64,000 nucleotides of DNA, taken from positions 558,001-622,000 of the forward strand of contig NZ_JQJY01000002.1 of NCBI RefSeq assembly GCF_000745775.1, given 5' to 3'. Source of the stretch: Flavobacterium sp. ASV13 (GTDB lineage: Bacteria > Bacteroidota > Bacteroidia > Flavobacteriales > Flavobacteriaceae). The notes under the pieces are model-generated. The model did not search any database. It saw nothing but the letters and a program-made list of their open reading frames with translations, and had not been told where the DNA came from. Positions 47,024 to 57,354 of the stretch are shown here, piece by piece; position 1 is the first letter of the stretch, and each line of letters starts with the position of its first letter. The position numbers were made by a program, and so were the translations under genes.

Positions 47024-49840
47024 TTATAAACCGATTGTAAGATTTAAGAAATAAGTTCGGCCGTAGCCGTAATAATATTTTGAGCCAAATGAAGGTGTCC
47101 CGCTCGAAATATCTTGATTCAACGATCTGAAATTAGCATTTCGAGCCTGTTCAAAACCGCCTGTTTTGTACATTAAATTCAATACATTATTAACACTGGC
47201 AAAAAGGCCAACATACTTTTTGTGAATGCGCCAGGACTTGCCTCCACTGATATTAAGCAATGTAATTGGATTAAATTTTTCTTGCTTTAGCAATTCATTA
47301 CCTCGTTCAGAAGTAGCTTCGGGATAAGGAAATCCGCTCACTGGATTAATATAAAATTGAGATGTTCTAGAGATTGGTGAAACATCAATATAATTGTCCG
47401 TCAAGTAATTTATATTAGCACTGAGCCACCAAAACTTGGGATCGCGATATTCTAATCCAAAGGAATATGCCTGTTGAGACGTTCCTGCCTGCTTGTAATT
47501 TTTAAGATAAGCGGAGCCAAAATCAAAAATAGTCTGCGCACCGTTTTTTTCAGCATTAGCATCATTTGTAATAACAACATTTGGATTGCTGCTGTAAATA
47601 AAATTACCGTAGGAAGCTGCAAAAATGGTTTTTAACGTTGGTGATATTTGGTATTCAAAACTTAGTTCTGTTCCTGTATTTTTCTTGTCTAATTTTGTTA
47701 AAGTCTGGCTGACAAATCCATCAGTTGCATCATGACCGCCACCATTTTCAAAAACTCCTTCCGCATAAAAAAAAGAAGTTTTTGAAGTGTTTTTTATTGC
47801 TGTATAATAAACGGTAAAACGCATTTTAAGTTTTGGCGAACGATATACATAATTTGCTTCGGCACTGCTTATATTTTCACTTTCAATTCCATCTACAACC
47901 GAATTATTTAAGCGTGAATTTGAAAATGTATTTCTTAGAGATGGCGCTCTGGTAAGATGTTCACCATTGAAAAAAAGCCATTGTTTACCTGAAATTTTAT
48001 ACGTAAAACCAGCTTTAAAACCAAAATTCTCAAAATTTACTCTATCACTTTTTCCTAAAGAATTTTTGGAATAAATCCCATTTTGATATAATCCTTCCCG
48101 CTGATAATTGGACACCGAATAAGATTGACCTAGATAAAATTCCGTTTTATTATAAGAAAATTTAAACTGCGTAAAAGCATCTAAACTATTAGCCAAAAGA
48201 TTATAATTGTAACCATAAACATCTCCTTCTTTGACCAAGCGATCTGGATGCTGCAAATCAGATTGCGACAAATTCCCTTTATAAAAAGGATCAATATCTA
48301 AAAAGTATTCACCGCCAAGAAGGTCCAGTAAATACTGAAAATTATGTGATTTTAAATTTCGGTAAACAAGGCCTCCGTCAAAATAAAGGTTTGAATTTAT
48401 CTGAGTATTTACAGTCGAATTTACTGCAAAAGTTTTATCATCTGTCCGGTCTTCATAAAGCACATAATGACTTTGAGCAGGTTCGTGACCATTTTCAGTT
48501 GGTTTCTGATTTGCCAAATACATTGCGTTCCAGTCAATTTGAGGATTTGCCAGAAATACCGTTTTGCTTTTTTCAGCATTTTCATAATCGGGAGTAAACT
48601 CTCCTGAAAATTCGCCATGATCTTTTGTATAAAGCGAACTAAAATAACTTGGCATTTTTCGGTAATAAACTGGATCTGGGCTATTCGCATTTTGATAATC
48701 AATATTGCTGTTTCCAACTTTTCCAAACTGATACATTATACCTGAATTCAGATTCGTTTTTTCATCAATTTTAAAATAATGATTCAACATGAACAGTGGT
48801 TCTTCGATGTTTTTTACCCTTGCATTCCGTTTTTCGTCATTTTGAAATCCCCAATACGAATTGTATTTTTCACCCATTAAGTTTGTTGTCTCATTCGTAT
48901 TTGGTGAATTTTTCCCTCGAGAATTCGGCGTATAAAATCCCGTAAAATTGAGTGAATGTTTGTTGTTTAGTTTTTTCTCAACACTAATAAAAAAGGAATC
49001 TGCGTTAAAATTTGTTCCGTCAAAATAACCTTCTTCTGCCCATCTTTTTCCGGCTGATATTACATAAGCCCATCCAGAAGCGTCCATTCCTGAAGCATAA
49101 GTTCCTATAGCGCGCCACAAATAAGTTGTATTGCTACCTGAAAAAGTGAGCTGTGTTCCCTTTCGATACAAAGAAGCTCGTGTCGCAATTTGCTGCGTTC
49201 CTAAAACGCCTCCAAAAGTATAACTTGAAACCGCGGCACCAACTGAAAATTCCTGATTTCGGAGTACATTATTCAAACCTCCCCAATTGTTCCATTGTGG
49301 TCTTCCATCATAAATCTTATTCATTGTCATTCCGTTGAGCATCATGGTTCCGTTTTCACTGTCTAAACCGCGAACCTTGAATCGGGCCTGACCCCAATTA
49401 AAAGCAGAAGCTTGCATAAAAGCATCTTTTGAAGACTGCAAAAGTCCAGATGTCATATCTGAAGAACTACTGTCATCAGACAAATCAGTATCTAATAAAG
49501 TGATTAATGCAGCTGGAGTTTCATCTGAATACAAATCTTCCAATTGAAGCATACCGAGATATACAATTTGCCCAAATTTTGAGTGAATTTTCAGAAGCAA
49601 ATCTTTGCATCCTTGACTGCGAATTAAAAGCAATTGTTCTCCTTGTATATCTGAATGCAATTCAAATTGACCCGTCTTTGAAGTAAGTTTTGTTATTGCC
49701 GTATTTTGAATACTAACGACAACATTCGCAAGCGGATTTTGCGTTTTGGCATCAACAACAATTCCTCTAAAAACTGTTTCTTGCGCAAAAGCAAAATTAA
49801 AAACCAGTAAAGTAAATAACACGAAGTATTTTTTAACCAT
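47024..49840 (-). CDS. TonB-dependent receptor with carboxypeptidase-regulatory-like N-terminal domain
   Basis: 938 residues. A signal peptide (to about 19) is followed by a CarboxypepD_reg-like beta-sandwich (about 20-100), then a plug domain (about 125-250; RFKVRGLDSENGTMMLNG) and a 22-strand barrel. It imports a large ligand using TonB energy. It is paired with the DUF5689 lipoprotein rather than a SusD protein, so a non-glycan ligand is possible. A -7 box at 49953 gives a leader of about 110 bases. Confidence 0.9.
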   Translation of the reverse strand: MVKKYFVLFTLLVFNFAFAQETVFRGIVVDAKTQNPLANVVVSIQNTAITKLTSKTGQFELHSDIQGEQLLLIRSQGCKDLLLKIHSKFGQIVYLGMLQLEDLYSDETPAALITLLDTDLSDDSSSSDMTSGLLQSSKDAFMQASAFNWGQARFKVRGLDSENGTMMLNGMTMNKIYDGRPQWNNWGGLNNVLRNQEFSVGAAVSSYTFGGVLGTQQIATRASLYRKGTQLTFSGSNTTYLWRAIGTYASGMDASGWAYVISAGKRWAEEGYFDGTNFNADSFFISVEKKLNNKHSLNFTGFYTPNSRGKNSPNTNETTNLMGEKYNSYWGFQNDEKRNARVKNIEEPLFMLNHYFKIDEKTNLNSGIMYQFGKVGNSNIDYQNANSPDPVYYRKMPSYFSSLYTKDHGEFSGEFTPDYENAEKSKTVFLANPQIDWNAMYLANQKPTENGHEPAQSHYVLYEDRTDDKTFAVNSTVNTQINSNLYFDGGLVYRNLKSHNFQYLLDLLGGEYFLDIDPFYKGNLSQSDLQHPDRLVKEGDVYGYNYNLLANSLDAFTQFKFSYNKTEFYLGQSYSVSNYQREGLYQNGIYSKNSLGKSDRVNFENFGFKAGFTYKISGKQWLFFNGEHLTRAPSLRNTFSNSRLNNSVVDGIESENISSAEANYVYRSPKLKMRFTVYYTAIKNTSKTSFFYAEGVFENGGGHDATDGFVSQTLTKLDKKNTGTELSFEYQISPTLKTIFAASYGNFIYSSNPNVVITNDANAEKNGAQTIFDFGSAYLKNYKQAGTSQQAYSFGLEYRDPKFWWLSANINYLTDNYIDVSPISRTSQFYINPVSGFPYPEATSERGNELLKQEKFNPITLLNISGGKSWRIHKKYVGLFASVNNVLNLMYKTGGFEQARNANFRSLNQDISSGTPSFGSKYYYGYGRTYFLNLTIGL

Positions 49841-49952
49841 TAAAATTCCAATTTATTTTTGAAAATAATTTCAGGATCGCAATCCTTATTCAAAAGATAA
49901 AATTGGTTTTTGGAAAAGAGAATTTAGCCGTATTGGCAGAGGTTTTAAAATT

Positions 49953-49960
49953 CAAAAGTA
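49953..49960 (-). promoter_or_regulatory. -7 element TACTTTTG for the TonB receptor operon
   Basis: An exact TAnnTTTG match on the minus strand in the gap 49841-50041. Confidence 0.45.
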
Positions 49961-50041
49961 AAATAAAATTCTTACAAATTTTAAATAAATAATAGAAATG
50001 CTGTAAAAAAGCTCTTTACTCATCAATTTTTTTAGAAAAAC

Positions 50042-51259
50042 TTAAGCTGAAGTTCTGATTTTAGAAACCATAAAAGCGATTAGCACGCCAAAAATACCGA
50101 TAAAGGCAAAAGAGAATTGAAGTCCAAAATTCTGAGCAATGTGACCAATAACGGGAGGTCCCATCAAAAAGCCAAGAAAACTAACACTTGAAACAATAGT
50201 TAAAGCTTCACCTGGCGGAACAGTCGGGTTTTTTCCTGCCATACTATAAACCGTAGGAACAATAGTTGCAACGCCTAAACCAACTGCCATAAAAGCAATG
50301 GTACAAGGAATTAAATAAGGTAAAAAAACCGCAGTAAAAAGTCCGCCCGAGATCATGACACCGCTAATCTGCATGACACGTTCGCGTCCAAATTTATTGA
50401 TTAGGCCATCGCCTAAAAATCTTCCGCTCGCCATCATAATCATGAATGAAGTATATCCTAAAATCACCAAAGGTCCTGGGGCTTTTACAATATCTTTAAA
50501 ATAAACACCACTCCAGTCGAACATTACGCCTTCACTAGCCATACTACAAAATCCAATGACACCAAGCCAAATTAAAACGCTGTCTGGTTTTGTAAATAAT
50601 TTTTTCTTTTCGCCTTTGTGTTTGATTTTTTCTTTGGCTTTGACCAAAAATTTAAAATTAAAAGCAATCATAACCAACACTATTCCGGCAACAATTAAAA
50701 AATGATGCAAAGGAGATAAATTTAAAGCTAGCATTCCTAAACCAACCAAAGCTCCTGTAAAACCAGCAAAACTCCACATTCCGTGAAACGATGACATGAT
50801 TGTTTTTCTGAAAAGTACTTCGGTATAAACGCCTTGAGTATTTACGGCGATATTGGCTAAATTTCCAAATAAACCAAACAAAAATAATCCTAATGATAAT
50901 TGTAGTGCCGTGGTTGAAAGGCCTAAATTGACCAAACACAACACATACATTATTAAAGAGAAAATTAAAACGCGGTGGCTTCCAAATTTAGTGACCATTT
51001 TTCCTGAAAAAGGCATAATGATTAATTGTCCCATTGGCAGGGCAAAAAGTATCGAACCCAAATCACCTTCGGTTAAATTCAAAGCGGTTTTAATATCTGG
51101 AATTCGGCTTGCCCAAGTTGCAAAACTTAATCCCATTCCGAAATAAAACATTCCAACTGCAAAACGAATTCGGTTTAAATAAGAAGCTTTTGCTTCTCTA
51201 AAAACTTTCTTGATTTTTCCTTTTGTCTGAAAAAGTTCTAGTGGATTGAAATTTATCAA
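50042..51259 (-). CDS. MFS transporter
   Basis: 405 residues with about 12 membrane segments. The first segments hold FGMGLSFATWASRIPDIK, a pattern of the sugar/drug MFS group, and the family loop motif appears as GKMVTKFGSHR (about 85). Substrate not assignable. It lies upstream of no clear partner; an oxidoreductase gene follows on the same strand side after a long hairpin. Confidence 0.85.
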   Translation of the reverse strand: MINFNPLELFQTKGKIKKVFREAKASYLNRIRFAVGMFYFGMGLSFATWASRIPDIKTALNLTEGDLGSILFALPMGQLIIMPFSGKMVTKFGSHRVLIFSLIMYVLCLVNLGLSTTALQLSLGLFLFGLFGNLANIAVNTQGVYTEVLFRKTIMSSFHGMWSFAGFTGALVGLGMLALNLSPLHHFLIVAGIVLVMIAFNFKFLVKAKEKIKHKGEKKKLFTKPDSVLIWLGVIGFCSMASEGVMFDWSGVYFKDIVKAPGPLVILGYTSFMIMMASGRFLGDGLINKFGRERVMQISGVMISGGLFTAVFLPYLIPCTIAFMAVGLGVATIVPTVYSMAGKNPTVPPGEALTIVSSVSFLGFLMGPPVIGHIAQNFGLQFSFAFIGIFGVLIAFMVSKIRTSA

Positions 51260-51378
51260 AATCGATGCATTTTGGGATTATACTATAAAAGTACAAAAAA
51301 GCTGCGTATTTCTTTTATGATGAAAAATGTTCCTTTATTTACAACGTTATTGTTTATAAATTGGCAAACCAAATTAAT

Positions 51379-51513
51379 TTTAACACATAGAAACATAGAT
51401 TTTTTTCATGCGTAAAAGGCGTTTCACTTTGAATAAAAACACATAGCTATGTGAATTTTAACAAGTGAAACGCCTTCTATTAAATTGGATAAGCTATGTC
51501 TCTATGTGTTTAA
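51379..51513. repeat. Nested intergenic hairpin of the cacatagaaacatag family
   Basis: Three nested pairs of arms: outer ttaacacatagaaacatag / ctatgtctctatgtgttta, middle aaggcgtttcactt / aagtgaaacgcctt (51416-51429 and 51463-51476), and inner cacatagctatgtg (51440-51453). It occupies most of the space between the oxidoreductase gene (51519-52559) and the MFS gene. Confidence 0.75.
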
Positions 51514-51518
51514 AAAAA

Positions 51519-52559
51519 TTACAAATTAATTACAGTGCGTTGTGCGTTGCTCGCAATTGCAGCTTCGATAATCTGCATTACTTTTACGCCATCTTGACCT
51601 GTAACTGGTTCTGTCGTATCGTTTATAATTGAATTGTAAACGCCGTCAAAAAAGGAGAAATAATTTCCTTGTAATGTCGGGACTTTTTCACGAATTATTT
51701 TTCCATCAATTTCGGTATGCAAAAGACCTTGCAGATTTTCAGGTTCTGTTCCCCAAGATTCTAAATTTGGTTTTTCACCAATTTTCAATTCATCTTCCTG
51801 AACATCGCCTCTCGGTTTTAAGAAAGAACCTTTTCTGCCATGAATCGTAAACGCTGGATTGGCTTCTCTAACAAAAAATCCAGCTTTTAAGCGCACTCTG
51901 AAAACTTCATAAATTAGTAATAAGTCAATATAATCGTCGACTAATGAATTTTCTCTGGTATATCGAATATCTGCAAAAACCGATTTTGGCGAACCAAATA
52001 AACAAATCGCCTGATCAATCAAATGCGGACCTAAATCTTTCAGGATTCCGGCTCCATCATTGGCTGTTTCCTTATGCGCTTTCGGACTCAGCAATGGGTT
52101 ATATCTGTCAAAATGGAATTCGGCTTCCACCAATTCTCCTAAAACGCCGTCATTAATTATTTTCTGAATCGTTTTAAAATCGCTGTCCCATCTTCTGTTT
52201 TGAAAAACGGCTAATTTTAATCCTTTTTCTTTTGCTATTTGAGTCAGCTCTTCGGCCTCTGCAACAGTTGTTGTGAAAGCTTTTTCGACAACAGCATGTT
52301 TTCCTGCCAAAAGTACTTTTTTCGCATATTCGTAATGTGTGCCAACTGGCGTGTTTACGATTACCAAATCGACATCATCTGCCAATACATCATCAATTGA
52401 GGGATAACTTTTTACGTCAGGATAATCTTCCTGAATAAGTTTTTTGCTTCGTTCCCAAGATCCTAATAATTCAAATCCGGGATGAATATCTAAAAACGGA
52501 GCGTGAAAAACTTTCCCCGACATTCCGTATGATAATAGTGCTGTTTTTATTTTTTGCAT
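51519..52559 (-). CDS. Gfo/Idh/MocA-family oxidoreductase
   Basis: 346 residues. N-terminal Rossmann fold (MQKIKTALLSYGMSGKVFHAPFL, with SYGMSG in the dinucleotide loop), then VVEKAFTTTVAEAEEL with the EKP-like motif reading EKA, and DLGPHLIDQAI with the conserved Asp/His. It acts on a sugar or cyclitol with NAD(P); the substrate is unknown. The Pro-to-Ala change in EKP is seen in some family members. Confidence 0.88.
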   Translation of the reverse strand: MQKIKTALLSYGMSGKVFHAPFLDIHPGFELLGSWERSKKLIQEDYPDVKSYPSIDDVLADDVDLVIVNTPVGTHYEYAKKVLLAGKHAVVEKAFTTTVAEAEELTQIAKEKGLKLAVFQNRRWDSDFKTIQKIINDGVLGELVEAEFHFDRYNPLLSPKAHKETANDGAGILKDLGPHLIDQAICLFGSPKSVFADIRYTRENSLVDDYIDLLLIYEVFRVRLKAGFFVREANPAFTIHGRKGSFLKPRGDVQEDELKIGEKPNLESWGTEPENLQGLLHTEIDGKIIREKVPTLQGNYFSFFDGVYNSIINDTTEPVTGQDGVKVMQIIEAAIASNAQRTVINL

Positions 52560-52578
52560 GTTGTTATGATTTTTTTTT

Positions 52579-52666
52579 CCGCCACGACCCGAGCGATAGC
52601 GAACAGGCGAAGCAATTCACGAATTTATTTTTTAAACAAAACTTGTAATTCGTGAATTCGTGGCGG
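52579..52666. repeat. gccacgaattcac-family hairpin with a GC-rich insertion in one arm
   Basis: Right arm: aattcgtgaattcgtggcgg, continuous. Left arm: ccgccacga, then 27 foreign bases (cccgagcgatagcgaacagg and seven more), then attcacgaatt. Removing the 27 bases restores the inverted repeat, as in the related element at 5282-5329. Confidence 0.7.
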
Positions 52667-52673
52667 AAAAATA

Positions 52674-53744
52674 TTAAAGTTTAGCTCTTTCGTATTGTTT
52701 TGGCCATTGAATATCGTCGTTTAATGTTGCTGCAAAATCCAAAGGCAAATTCGGATTTCTTAATGATTCTCTGGCAAACAAAATTAAATCGGCCTGACCA
52801 TTATTCAAAATTTCTTCTGCTTGTTTTGCTTCCGTAATTAAACCAACGGCTCCCGTCAAAATATGGGCTTCTTTTTTAACTTTTTCTGCAAAAGGAACCT
52901 GATAACCTGGTCCAATATTAATTTTTTGATGCGAAACCAATCCGCCAGACGAAACATCGATTAAATCTACTCCTTTTTCTTTTAATATTTTTGAAAGCTG
53001 TACAGATTCTTCAGCATTCCATCCATTTTCTGCCCAATCTGTTGCTGAAATTCGAACAAATAATGGTAAATCTGAAGGCCATTCGGTTTGAACTGCTTCC
53101 ACGATTTCTAATGTAAATCGGATTCTGTTTTCGAAACTTCCTCCATATTCATCGGTTCTGATATTTGTCAAAGGTGACAAAAACTGATGCAACAAATAGC
53201 CGTGCGCCGCATGAATTTCTACAACCTGATATCCCGCTTCAACTACTCTTTTTGTAGCCGATTTAAAATCTGATATTATTTTTTGAATTCCGTTTTTATC
53301 TAAAGCTTCCGGAAGAAAAGGTTCGCCCTCGTGATACGGAATGGCACTTGGCGCAACAGTTTGCCATCTGCCTTGAGCGAAATCTAATTTTTTATTGCCA
53401 AGCCAAGGAGCCGAAACACTTGCTTTTCGTCCCGCATGCGCTAGTTGAATTCCGGGAATCGAATTTTGAGAAACAATAAAAGCATTGATTTGTTTCAGTT
53501 TTTCGATATGTTCGTCTTTCCAGATTCCAAGATCAGCAGGAGAAATTCTCGCTTCTGGAGAAACTGCAGTTGCTTCCTGAATAATCAATCCGGCGCCTCC
53601 GCTTGCACGGCTTCCTAAATGAACCAAATGCCAGTCGTTTGCAAATCCGTCTTCAGCCGAATATTGGCACATTGGCGAAATGACAATTCTATTTTTTAAA
53701 GTGGTGTTTTTTATTGTTAAAGAAGAAAATAATTGTGAAGCCAT
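52674..53744 (-). CDS. Old yellow enzyme-type NADPH dehydrogenase (YqjM-like)
   Basis: 356 residues from the ATG at 53744 (MASQLFSSLTIKNTTLKNRI, the normal family start); an upstream in-frame ATG at 53855 adds non-conserved residues. Motifs: SPMCQYSAEDG with the YqjM-type Cys, HAGRKAS, HAAHGYLLHQFLSP, and the flavin-binding end LILFARESLRNPNLP. FMN-dependent ene-reductase in the cytoplasm. Confidence 0.92.
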   Translation of the reverse strand: MASQLFSSLTIKNTTLKNRIVISPMCQYSAEDGFANDWHLVHLGSRASGGAGLIIQEATAVSPEARISPADLGIWKDEHIEKLKQINAFIVSQNSIPGIQLAHAGRKASVSAPWLGNKKLDFAQGRWQTVAPSAIPYHEGEPFLPEALDKNGIQKIISDFKSATKRVVEAGYQVVEIHAAHGYLLHQFLSPLTNIRTDEYGGSFENRIRFTLEIVEAVQTEWPSDLPLFVRISATDWAENGWNAEESVQLSKILKEKGVDLIDVSSGGLVSHQKINIGPGYQVPFAEKVKKEAHILTGAVGLITEAKQAEEILNNGQADLILFARESLRNPNLPLDFAATLNDDIQWPKQYERAKL

Positions 53745-53859
53745 AATTGTAACTTTTAATGAATTTAGACTACCAATTGAAGACAATAGCCGTTTAAAAA
53801 GTAAAGTTACGGTATCCTTATAAAAGAGGAAATCTAAATGTTTATTAATTAACAAACAT

Positions 53860-56010
53860 TTAAAGCAAATTCTGTTTATTCCAAAGGTTATAATATTCTG
53901 ATTTTTGTTCCAATAAATTCAAATGATTTCCAGATTCAACAATATTTCCTTCTTTCATTACCAAAATTGTATCAGCATTTGCAATTGTACTCAATCGATG
54001 TGCAATAACAATTATCGTTTTTCCTTGTGATTTAAAATTATCTATTACTTGTTTTACAATTTTTTCTGAATTACTATCCAATGATGAAGTCGCTTCGTCC
54101 ATTAATAAAATTTCAGGATTTTTATACAATGCTCTTGCGATAGCAATTCTTTGCTTTTGTCCTCCAGAAAGCATTGCTCCGTTTTCTCCAATTTGAGTTT
54201 CAAAACCATTTGGCAGTTTTTCTACAAATTCATTAATACCTAATTGTTTTGATAAGTCTAAAATTCTTTGAATATTTGGAAAAGAATCTCCCAAAGCAAT
54301 GTTGTCTATAATATTTCCGGAAAATAAATTTAATTGTTGCGGAATAACTCCTACCATTTTCCGCAAACTTTGATAATGAATAAATTTCGTGTCATATTTA
54401 CCAATTAAAATTTTTCCTTCTTTTATTGGGTACAAGTTTTGAAGAAGTGAAATTAATGTTGTTTTCCCACTACCGCTTTCTCCAACTATTGCTGTCATTT
54501 CATTCTTTTTAAATACTGCACTAAAACTTTTAAAAACCTCTACACGAGAACCGTAACGAAAGGAAACATTCTCGAATTTTATATCTCCTAAATTCTCTTT
54601 TTGCAATTCGACCTTATTTTCTGTTTCCTCTCTTTCCAAGTCCATTATTTCAAATAACCTGTCAGCTGCAATTAGTGCATTTTGCGCTGTTTTATTCATA
54701 TTTATTAAAGAAGCGACTGGTGAAGTAAAATATCCTATTAAAGCATAAAACGAAAATAATTCTCCTGGAGTTATAGCTCTGTCAATCACATAACCAGAAC
54801 CAATCCACATTAAAATAATAGTAAAGAGAGACGCTAGAAATTGCGTTGATGTTGTTGCGAAAATCCCATTTAATCCTGATTTATAAGTTGTAAATAAAAG
54901 CTTTACGAATTTATTTTCGGTTTTTAAATTTGAAAATTCTTCAATTCCAAATTCTTTTACAGTTCTAACATGCGTAATGCTTTCAACTAATTGTGTTTGC
55001 AGTTCTGCAGCATTTTCCATTATGTTTCTTTCAACTTTTTTATTGAATTTGTTTAGCAGAAAATAAATTAAAACATAAAAAGGAATGACTAAAACAATAA
55101 CCAGAGCCAATTTCCAATAATAAGTGAACATTAATGAAAATGAAAAAATGACAATAAAAACATTTACAATCATTTCTATTGCAACTTCATTTATAAACGA
55201 ACGTATTTTTACAGCATCATTAATTCGAGAGGTGATTTCGCCTATTTGCATGGTATCAAAAAAGCGCTGAGGCAGATGGAGCAAATGTTTATAATAGCCT
55301 AAAATTAATTTAGCATCAATTAATTGACCCGTTTTCATAACAAAAATACTTTTCTGCGAGCCAATAAAAGCTTGCAGAAAAATTACTGCAATCATAGAAA
55401 CACTCAATAAATTGAGCAGATTTCTATTTCCATCAACCAAAACATAATCAGTTATTTTTTGTATGTAGATTGACATTGCCAGTCCTAAAACTGTAAACAA
55501 TATTGCCCCAACTAAAGCCTGAATTAAAATAGTTTTGTGTGGCTGAATTAAATTCCAAAATCTTTTTATGGGTGAAGTTTTCTCATTAAGAGTTTTAAAA
55601 TCATTATTTGGCGCAAAAAGAATTAATACTCCTGACCATATTTTTTGAAAATCTTCAAAAGTATATGTTTGCATTTTACCAAAACCAGGATCCATGACCG
55701 TGATTTTAGATTTCTCGATTTTATAAATTACCACATAATGATGAAGCTGTTCTCGTGTAATAATATGAGCAATAGCAGGTAACGGGATTTTATCTAAAGA
55801 ATCTAAACCGCCTTTTACACCTTTTGCCGTAAAGCCCATTTTATCAGCTGCTTCAATTATCCCCAAGACATTTGTACCGCGTTTATCTGTATTTGCATAT
55901 TGACGTATTCTGGCAATAGGCAAATTAACTTTGAAATGATTTCCAATAGATGCCAAACAAGCAGCACCACAATCTTTAATATCATGTTGTTTTATTTTTA
56001 CTGAAGCCAT
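53860..56010 (-). CDS. C39-peptidase ABC transporter (PCAT) for double-glycine peptides
   Basis: 716 residues. N-terminal C39 peptidase: Cys14 (KQHDIKDCGAACLAS), His91 (QLHHYVVIY) and Asp107 (VMDPGFG). Six-helix transmembrane domain about 160-440, then the ATPase with Walker A GESGSGKTT, signature LSGGQKQR and Walker B ILLMDEATSSLD. Such transporters cut leaders after Gly-Gly and export the core peptide. It is the last gene of a minus-strand locus that encodes matching GG-leader peptides (59-61 kb), preceded by the HlyD-type adaptor 7 bases upstream. Confidence 0.95.
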   Translation of the reverse strand: MASVKIKQHDIKDCGAACLASIGNHFKVNLPIARIRQYANTDKRGTNVLGIIEAADKMGFTAKGVKGGLDSLDKIPLPAIAHIITREQLHHYVVIYKIEKSKITVMDPGFGKMQTYTFEDFQKIWSGVLILFAPNNDFKTLNEKTSPIKRFWNLIQPHKTILIQALVGAILFTVLGLAMSIYIQKITDYVLVDGNRNLLNLLSVSMIAVIFLQAFIGSQKSIFVMKTGQLIDAKLILGYYKHLLHLPQRFFDTMQIGEITSRINDAVKIRSFINEVAIEMIVNVFIVIFSFSLMFTYYWKLALVIVLVIPFYVLIYFLLNKFNKKVERNIMENAAELQTQLVESITHVRTVKEFGIEEFSNLKTENKFVKLLFTTYKSGLNGIFATTSTQFLASLFTIILMWIGSGYVIDRAITPGELFSFYALIGYFTSPVASLINMNKTAQNALIAADRLFEIMDLEREETENKVELQKENLGDIKFENVSFRYGSRVEVFKSFSAVFKKNEMTAIVGESGSGKTTLISLLQNLYPIKEGKILIGKYDTKFIHYQSLRKMVGVIPQQLNLFSGNIIDNIALGDSFPNIQRILDLSKQLGINEFVEKLPNGFETQIGENGAMLSGGQKQRIAIARALYKNPEILLMDEATSSLDSNSEKIVKQVIDNFKSQGKTIIVIAHRLSTIANADTILVMKEGNIVESGNHLNLLEQKSEYYNLWNKQNLL

Positions 56011-56017
56011 TGGTTTT

Positions 56018-57154
56018 TTATCTGTTCTTTTGTTTTGGGTTTAACCAATTATCCATTTTATCAAATAACAAATCGAATAAACTCCTACGCGTAATTATAT
56101 ACCTTGTCGTTAAGGTCATACCTTTTGAAACATCAGTTTTATAACCCGATTTCAGTTTTAAAGTTTTAGAATCTAGTGAACATCGAACTTTAAAAAAAGT
56201 CTGTTCAGCTTGAATTGTAATATTTCGGTCAATATCAATTACTTTTCCTTCCAAAAAACCCCATTGATTATAATTAAAAGCATCAAGCTGAAATTTTACT
56301 TTTTGATTTTTCTTGATCAAACCAATATCATTTGGTGAAACAATATTTTCTACAATAAGATTATCAGCTGAAGAAATAATTGCAATAGATTGTGAGGCAT
56401 TTACATAAGATCCTTTTTGAATTCCCAAAAAGTTTTCTATAGTTCCAGAAATAGGCGCTACAACAAAATAATTATTCGCTTCAACCTTTATTTTAGCAAT
56501 TGTTCCATTAAGATTTTTCAAACGCTCTTCTAAATCTCTTTTCTGATTTTCCCAAGTTGACTTTTGCTGACTTACAAAACTTTGTAGTGCTTGTTTGTTT
56601 AAGCGTAATTCGTATTCATATTTTTCAAAATCTGCTTGTGCAATTATATCTTTATCATAAAGAATTTTGTTTCGTTCATAATTTATTTGCGCTTGCGAAA
56701 TTTTACTTTGTAGTTCGTTTTTTCCTGATTGAAATTTAAATAAATCTTCACGTGCCACAGAAGTGACTAAATCTGTCGTTTGATTTTGCAACAGATTTGA
56801 AATATCTTCTAATAACGAAGAAGTTGAACTCGATAACATATCCTGAGTTGTTTTATCGCTTTCAAGATTTTCTTTTGAGATTTTTAAAAGCGTATCTCCT
56901 TTTTTTACATAAGCATTATTTTTTACAGCTATCCATTCAACCTTTCCGCTTACGATAGTTGCAATAGGGACATTATCCGTTTTACTGCGAATTATGCCAC
57001 GGCTCTGACTGCTGATATCAACTTTAATTATAGGCAATAAGCTAAAAAAAATAATGATTCCTAAAAGACTAACTAGATAAATGGAAAAGCTTTTTGCTTT
57101 ATTTTTTGCGATAAGATTTTCTAATGTGTTTATTGGATCTGAGGTGAAATTCAT
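56018..57154 (-). CDS. HlyD-family membrane-fusion protein
   Basis: 378 residues. Cytoplasmic N-terminus (ITxxNLIAKNKAK-like), one membrane segment (about 25-45), then a periplasmic lipoyl/barrel-sandwich half (VSGKVEWIAVKNNAYVKKGDTLLKI), a long coiled coil (about 115-215), and a second lipoyl half and beta barrel (VVAPISGTIENFLGIQKGSYV). Adaptor of the PCAT transporter, linking it to an outer-membrane channel not present in this window (a TolC homologue must come from elsewhere). Confidence 0.92.
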   Translation of the reverse strand: MNFTSDPINTLENLIAKNKAKSFSIYLVSLLGIIIFFSLLPIIKVDISSQSRGIIRSKTDNVPIATIVSGKVEWIAVKNNAYVKKGDTLLKISKENLESDKTTQDMLSSSTSSLLEDISNLLQNQTTDLVTSVAREDLFKFQSGKNELQSKISQAQINYERNKILYDKDIIAQADFEKYEYELRLNKQALQSFVSQQKSTWENQKRDLEERLKNLNGTIAKIKVEANNYFVVAPISGTIENFLGIQKGSYVNASQSIAIISSADNLIVENIVSPNDIGLIKKNQKVKFQLDAFNYNQWGFLEGKVIDIDRNITIQAEQTFFKVRCSLDSKTLKLKSGYKTDVSKGMTLTTRYIITRRSLFDLLFDKMDNWLNPKQKNR

Positions 57155-57354
57155 AAATATTTATCCTATTCTTTTCCTTTTAAAAAACAACAATATAATA
57201 GCATTTAAAATTGCTACATTATGTATCAATTATTTAATGATGATTTATTTAAAAGGCTATGAGCTTATTTTACCAATTACATAATGCAAATGCTAAATAG
57301 ATAATATATTGAATTGCATAGGTTTTTCTTTTTCCATAGTCTGATTTTACTAAA

